A stretch of 8,685 bases of DNA from CAZTYW01 sp964617695 (GTDB lineage: Bacteria; Chloroflexota; Dehalococcoidia; UBA2247; RBG-13-53-26): positions 1 through 8,685 of the forward strand of contig CAZTYW010000077.1 in NCBI GenBank assembly GCA_964617695.1, written 5' to 3'. Positions 6,505 to 8,685 of the stretch are shown here, in pieces. A program made the position numbers and the translations under genes. Positions within the stretch are counted from its first letter, which is position 1. Every line of letters starts with the position of its first letter. The notes below the pieces were generated by a model that was not told the origin of the DNA, did not search any database, and saw only the letters and a list, made by a program, of their open reading frames with translations.

Positions 6505-7681
6505 ACACTTTCAGTCCTTTGAGGATATCTTTCACAATGATGCTTCTCTGAAGCTCAAGGGCAAGTTCAGTGCCCGTGGTCGCCAGAGCGTTGCGACAGA
6601 GTCTCTCCATCGGCTGGCCCACAGTATAAGGCGGCCCGCTGAAGATGTGACCCACCCTGTCAGCCGCATTATGCACCATCTGCGTTGCGAAAAGCTTGAC
6701 CATGGCTGCCTCTCGCTTTATCCCCTCACCACTGTCGGATTTCCACGCAGCCTGGTGGACCATGAGCCGGCAGGCATGAACGCCTGTAGCTATGTCGGCC
6801 AGAGCCGCTTCGATGTCAACGCGCCCCGAAATCACCTGCCCAAATGACTGCCACGACTGCGCCTGGGTAGTCGCTTCCTCCAACAGTCTCAGGGCAACTC
6901 CCACACACCTGGCAGCCCTTACCAGCCGCCTGGGGGCAAGCCATTGCCTGCCGAGGCTGAAAGCCTTACCTTCCTGCCCCAGAAGACTGTCCTCAGTCAG
7001 CCTGCACTCATCAAACGTCAGCAAGATGGGCCGCCTGATTTGAGTGCGCCAGCCGGTCTCTTCCTGGTCACCCCTGACGCTGAAGCCCGGCGTATTCCCG
7101 TCCACCAGGAAGCACGACACACCGTCTCTTGGCCCCGTCTCGGCAGTCACGGCGAAAACGACGGCGAAGTAATCTTTGTCCCCGGCAGGTCTTGAGAAGG
7201 ACAACTTGCTTCCGCTGAGGACGTAGTGGCCGTTTACTCTGCGCGCCCTCATCCCCATGTCCGCAAGATTGCCCCCCTTTCCAGGCTCCATCAGCGCCAG
7301 ATAGGCATGTCGCTGCCTTTGCAGCAGCGGCACAAAATAGCTTTCCCGCTGCGCCGCGCTGCAATCGAAAAGGATTGGGGTGACATCACCGAAGCTGAAA
7401 GGCACCACGGTCTGGGCCAGCTCTTCCTCAACCAGGCAGGCACCCAGGGTGTTCAAACCGGCGCCGCCCAGCTCTTCCGGCACGCTTATGCCCCACAGCC
7501 CTATCTCCATGGCCATCCCCACGAGCTTCTCCTCCGTGTCCGGTGGCAGAAACGCCGCCGCATCACTGAGGTCAGCCGCCCTGCCCAGAATGTCCCTCTC
7601 CAGTGGCTTTAGCTGCTCATTGACAAAGTCTCTCACCAGACTTTGGACCATCTTGAGTTCTTCGGGTATGTCGAAGTCCAC
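6503..7681 (-). CDS. Acyl-CoA dehydrogenase family protein
   Basis: The product is 392 residues, full length for an FAD-dependent acyl-CoA dehydrogenase, which forms a 2,3-enoyl-CoA and passes electrons to an electron-transfer protein. The N-terminal helical domain (about 1-120) has GLWGISVPEELGGAG (61-75). The beta domain has MEPGKGG (131-137; usual EPxAGS) and GHYVLSGSK (151-159). The C-terminal helical domain has RRLVRAARCVG (251-261), QSFGQVI (278-284) and PMERLCRNA (357-365). By eye GTELALELQR (370-379) aligns with the IYEGTSEIQR motif, placing Glu372 at the usual catalytic base, but the following Gly and Thr are Leu and Ala. The acyl substrate cannot be told. The start is GTG, with AAGAGG six bases upstream (7688-7693) and the typical opening MDFDIPEE. 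It begins 14 bases after the ferredoxin gene. The neighbouring Fe-S protein and flavoprotein suggest an unusual electron partner, since no EtfAB genes are in view. A non-dehydrogenase member of the superfamily is possible. Confidence 0.9.
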   Translation of the reverse strand: MDFDIPEELKMVQSLVRDFVNEQLKPLERDILGRAADLSDAAAFLPPDTEEKLVGMAMEIGLWGISVPEELGGAGLNTLGACLVEEELAQTVVPFSFGDVTPILFDCSAAQRESYFVPLLQRQRHAYLALMEPGKGGNLADMGMRARRVNGHYVLSGSKLSFSRPAGDKDYFAVVFAVTAETGPRDGVSCFLVDGNTPGFSVRGDQEETGWRTQIRRPILLTFDECRLTEDSLLGQEGKAFSLGRQWLAPRRLVRAARCVGVALRLLEEATTQAQSWQSFGQVISGRVDIEAALADIATGVHACRLMVHQAAWKSDSGEGIKREAAMVKLFATQMVHNAADRVGHIFSGPPYTVGQPMERLCRNALATTGTELALELQRSIIVKDILKGLKV

Positions 7682-7695
7682 TCGATACCTCTTCG

Positions 7696-8148
7696 CTAGT
7701 AGTCCCAGACCGCTTCTTCGACAAACAGGTCCAGGTCAGGTTCTTCCTCGTCTCCTATCCGCTGCTCCAACCTGGACATGACCTCTACCAGACGGTGGTT
7801 GACCACGTAATACTTGATGGTCGTATCCACCTGCGGGCAGGCCAAAACGCAGGCACAGCACTGGTCGCAGTCTTCACCTACTATGCTTTCAAGCGCCATA
7901 GAGGTGCGCTGCTCCGTCTTCTGGCGACGGTACGGCTCACGAAACAAAAACGGACAGGCGTCAACGCAGTTGCCGCAGGCAAGACATTCCTTGTGTCCGG
8001 CGATGTTCTCAATGATGTTCAGGGCATGGCCGGGGCTGAAGCCGCTGGAAAGAAGCCGGCACCGGGCTACGGGCGGGGCCTTGGTATTGAGGATCTGGTT
8101 CAAGACAGGCTCAATTTCTTTGACGTCAACCTGAATGCGCTGCGGCAT
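7696..8148 (-). CDS. HdrC-like 2x[4Fe-4S] ferredoxin-type protein
   Basis: The product is 150 residues and carries two classical CxxCxxCxxxC motifs, at Cys55/58/61/65 (CLACGNCVDAC) and Cys94/97/100/104 (CDQCCACVLAC). Each is followed by proline, which is typical of [4Fe-4S] binding. An extra Cys98 lies inside the second motif. The N-terminal 50 residues and the acidic C-terminus (about 133-147) carry no recognised domain. There are no membrane segments, so it is likely a cytosolic electron carrier. The spacing of about 30 residues between clusters recalls HdrC and the C-terminal half of fumarate reductase/succinate dehydrogenase iron-sulfur subunits, but the N-terminal [2Fe-2S] domain and the CCG domains of those families are absent. 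The ATG start has AGAGGA four bases upstream (8153-8158). It lies 24 bases after the flavoprotein gene, so it is probably that protein's electron-transfer partner. Confidence 0.85.
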   Translation of the reverse strand: MPQRIQVDVKEIEPVLNQILNTKAPPVARCRLLSSGFSPGHALNIIENIAGHKECLACGNCVDACPFLFREPYRRQKTEQRTSMALESIVGEDCDQCCACVLACPQVDTTIKYYVVNHRLVEVMSRLEQRIGDEEEPDLDLFVEEAVWDY

Positions 8149-8172
8149 GTGTTCCTCTCAGTTGCTGGGCCA

Positions 8173-8685
8173 CTAGGTCAGCTTCACACGGGATGCGCCC
8201 AGTGCCTCTTTGGTGTACTCAGGCAGGTAGTCAGACATGGCTCTGGCGTAATCAGGTAGCAACAGGGGTGAGACGGGCCGAGACCCGGCTATGCCGGCCT
8301 GCTCAAGGTCTTTCTGCCATTGCCTTACATGGTCCAGCGTCAACTTCCCCTGCTTTGCCTCCTTGCTCCACAGGGCCGCAGACCTGCCCGCCCTCCGCCC
8401 GAAAACGAATATGTCAAGCGTCGAGTTGCCGATTAGCCGGTTCCTGCCATGGACTCCGCCGGCGCACTCACCGGCAGCATACAGGCCCGGAACGGTAGTG
8501 GCCCCATCAGCGTTTATCCTGATGCCGCCGTTCTGATAGTGCAGAGTCGGGTAGACCAGCATCGGCTCCCTGGCTATGTCTATGTTGTAGCGGCCAAACT
8601 GGCGGACCATGGCCGGCAGTTCCCGTTTGACAGTGCCTTCACCTCGTATTATGTCAATCATTGGCGAGTCCAGCCACACACCGAT
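8173..8685 (-). CDS. Fumarate reductase/succinate dehydrogenase-type flavoprotein, C-terminal part (cut by window edge)
   Basis: The reading frame runs open to the right edge, so only the last 170 residues are seen; the apparent GTG start at 8679 is internal. The fragment matches the C-terminal part of the FAD-binding fumarate reductase/succinate dehydrogenase/aspartate oxidase superfamily. HYQNGGI (fragment residues 49-55) holds the substrate-binding His of the capping region. VPGLYAAGECAGG and HGRNRLIGNS form the closing FAD-binding and substrate-arginine segment, and DIFVFGRRAG follows. The helical C-terminal domain comes next, ending in VKLT-TAG. The expected role is fumarate reduction or succinate oxidation, or reduction of another C4 or enoate substrate; L-aspartate oxidase and APS-reductase-like relatives are possible. 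The adjacent Fe-S protein supports an oxidoreductase complex. The N-terminal Rossmann domain and any membrane-anchor gene would lie outside the window. Confidence 0.88.
   Translation of the reverse strand: MGVWLDSPMIDIIRGEGTVKRELPAMVRQFGRYNIDIAREPMLVYPTLHYQNGGIRINADGATTVPGLYAAGECAGGVHGRNRLIGNSTLDIFVFGRRAGRSAALWSKEAKQGKLTLDHVRQWQKDLEQAGIAGSRPVSPLLLPDYARAMSDYLPEYTKEALGASRVKLT

Noticed and set aside
5933..6847. A 304-codon plus-strand open frame
   Set aside because: It lies antisense across the hydratase beta and acyl-CoA dehydrogenase genes, both clearly real by motif, and its translation shows no recognisable domain. GC-rich coding DNA often yields such antisense frames.
8677..8679. GTG as the true start of the flavoprotein
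   Set aside because: The frame stays open to the window edge and the seen part is only the C-terminal portion of the family, so this GTG is an internal valine codon.

Overview
The window is about 8.7 kb of GC-rich bacterial DNA in which every convincing gene lies on the minus strand, so it is read from the right edge to the left. The best guess for the source is an anaerobic member of the Chloroflexota, class Dehalococcoidia or a relative. The reasons are an archaeal-style GlmM and GlmU, a fumarate-reductase-type flavoprotein paired with a small HdrC-like ferredoxin, and a leucine-rich-repeat tail of a type I associate with that group. This placement is inference; no rRNA or other marker gene is present.

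Right half (8685 down to 5939), a redox and carbon-metabolism operon. It holds, in order: the C-terminal part of a fumarate reductase/succinate dehydrogenase-type flavoprotein (cut by the window edge), a 150-residue protein with two [4Fe-4S] motifs, an acyl-CoA dehydrogenase-family flavoenzyme, and the beta subunit of an iron-sulfur fumarate/tartrate-type hydratase. Gaps are 12 to 24 bases. The Shine-Dalgarno of the hydratase gene overlaps the stop codon of the dehydrogenase gene. The hydratase alpha subunit is not next to its beta subunit.

Middle (5848 down to 1301), a complete UDP-N-acetylglucosamine cassette. It holds glmM (phosphoglucosamine mutase), a two-domain glmU-like nucleotidyltransferase/acetyltransferase, and glmS (glutamine:fructose-6-phosphate aminotransferase). 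Together these turn fructose-6-phosphate and glutamine into UDP-GlcNAc. glmU and glmS share one base (TAGTG). A 103-base spacer with two small hairpins separates glmM from glmU.

Left end (1157 down to 1). A gene for an unrecognised exported protein, probably a lipoprotein, is followed immediately by a GC-rich hairpin. Next comes a 57-codon open stretch that reads as the extreme C-terminus of a leucine-rich-repeat protein but has no start or N-terminus (a gene remnant). Last is a perfect 9-bp palindrome of the widespread CCCTCTCCC/GGGAGAGGG repeat type. I see no RNA genes, CRISPR arrays, insertion sequences or origin. There is no clear new multi-gene system. The most unusual items are the redox gene combination, the orphan hydratase beta subunit, and the LRR remnant.
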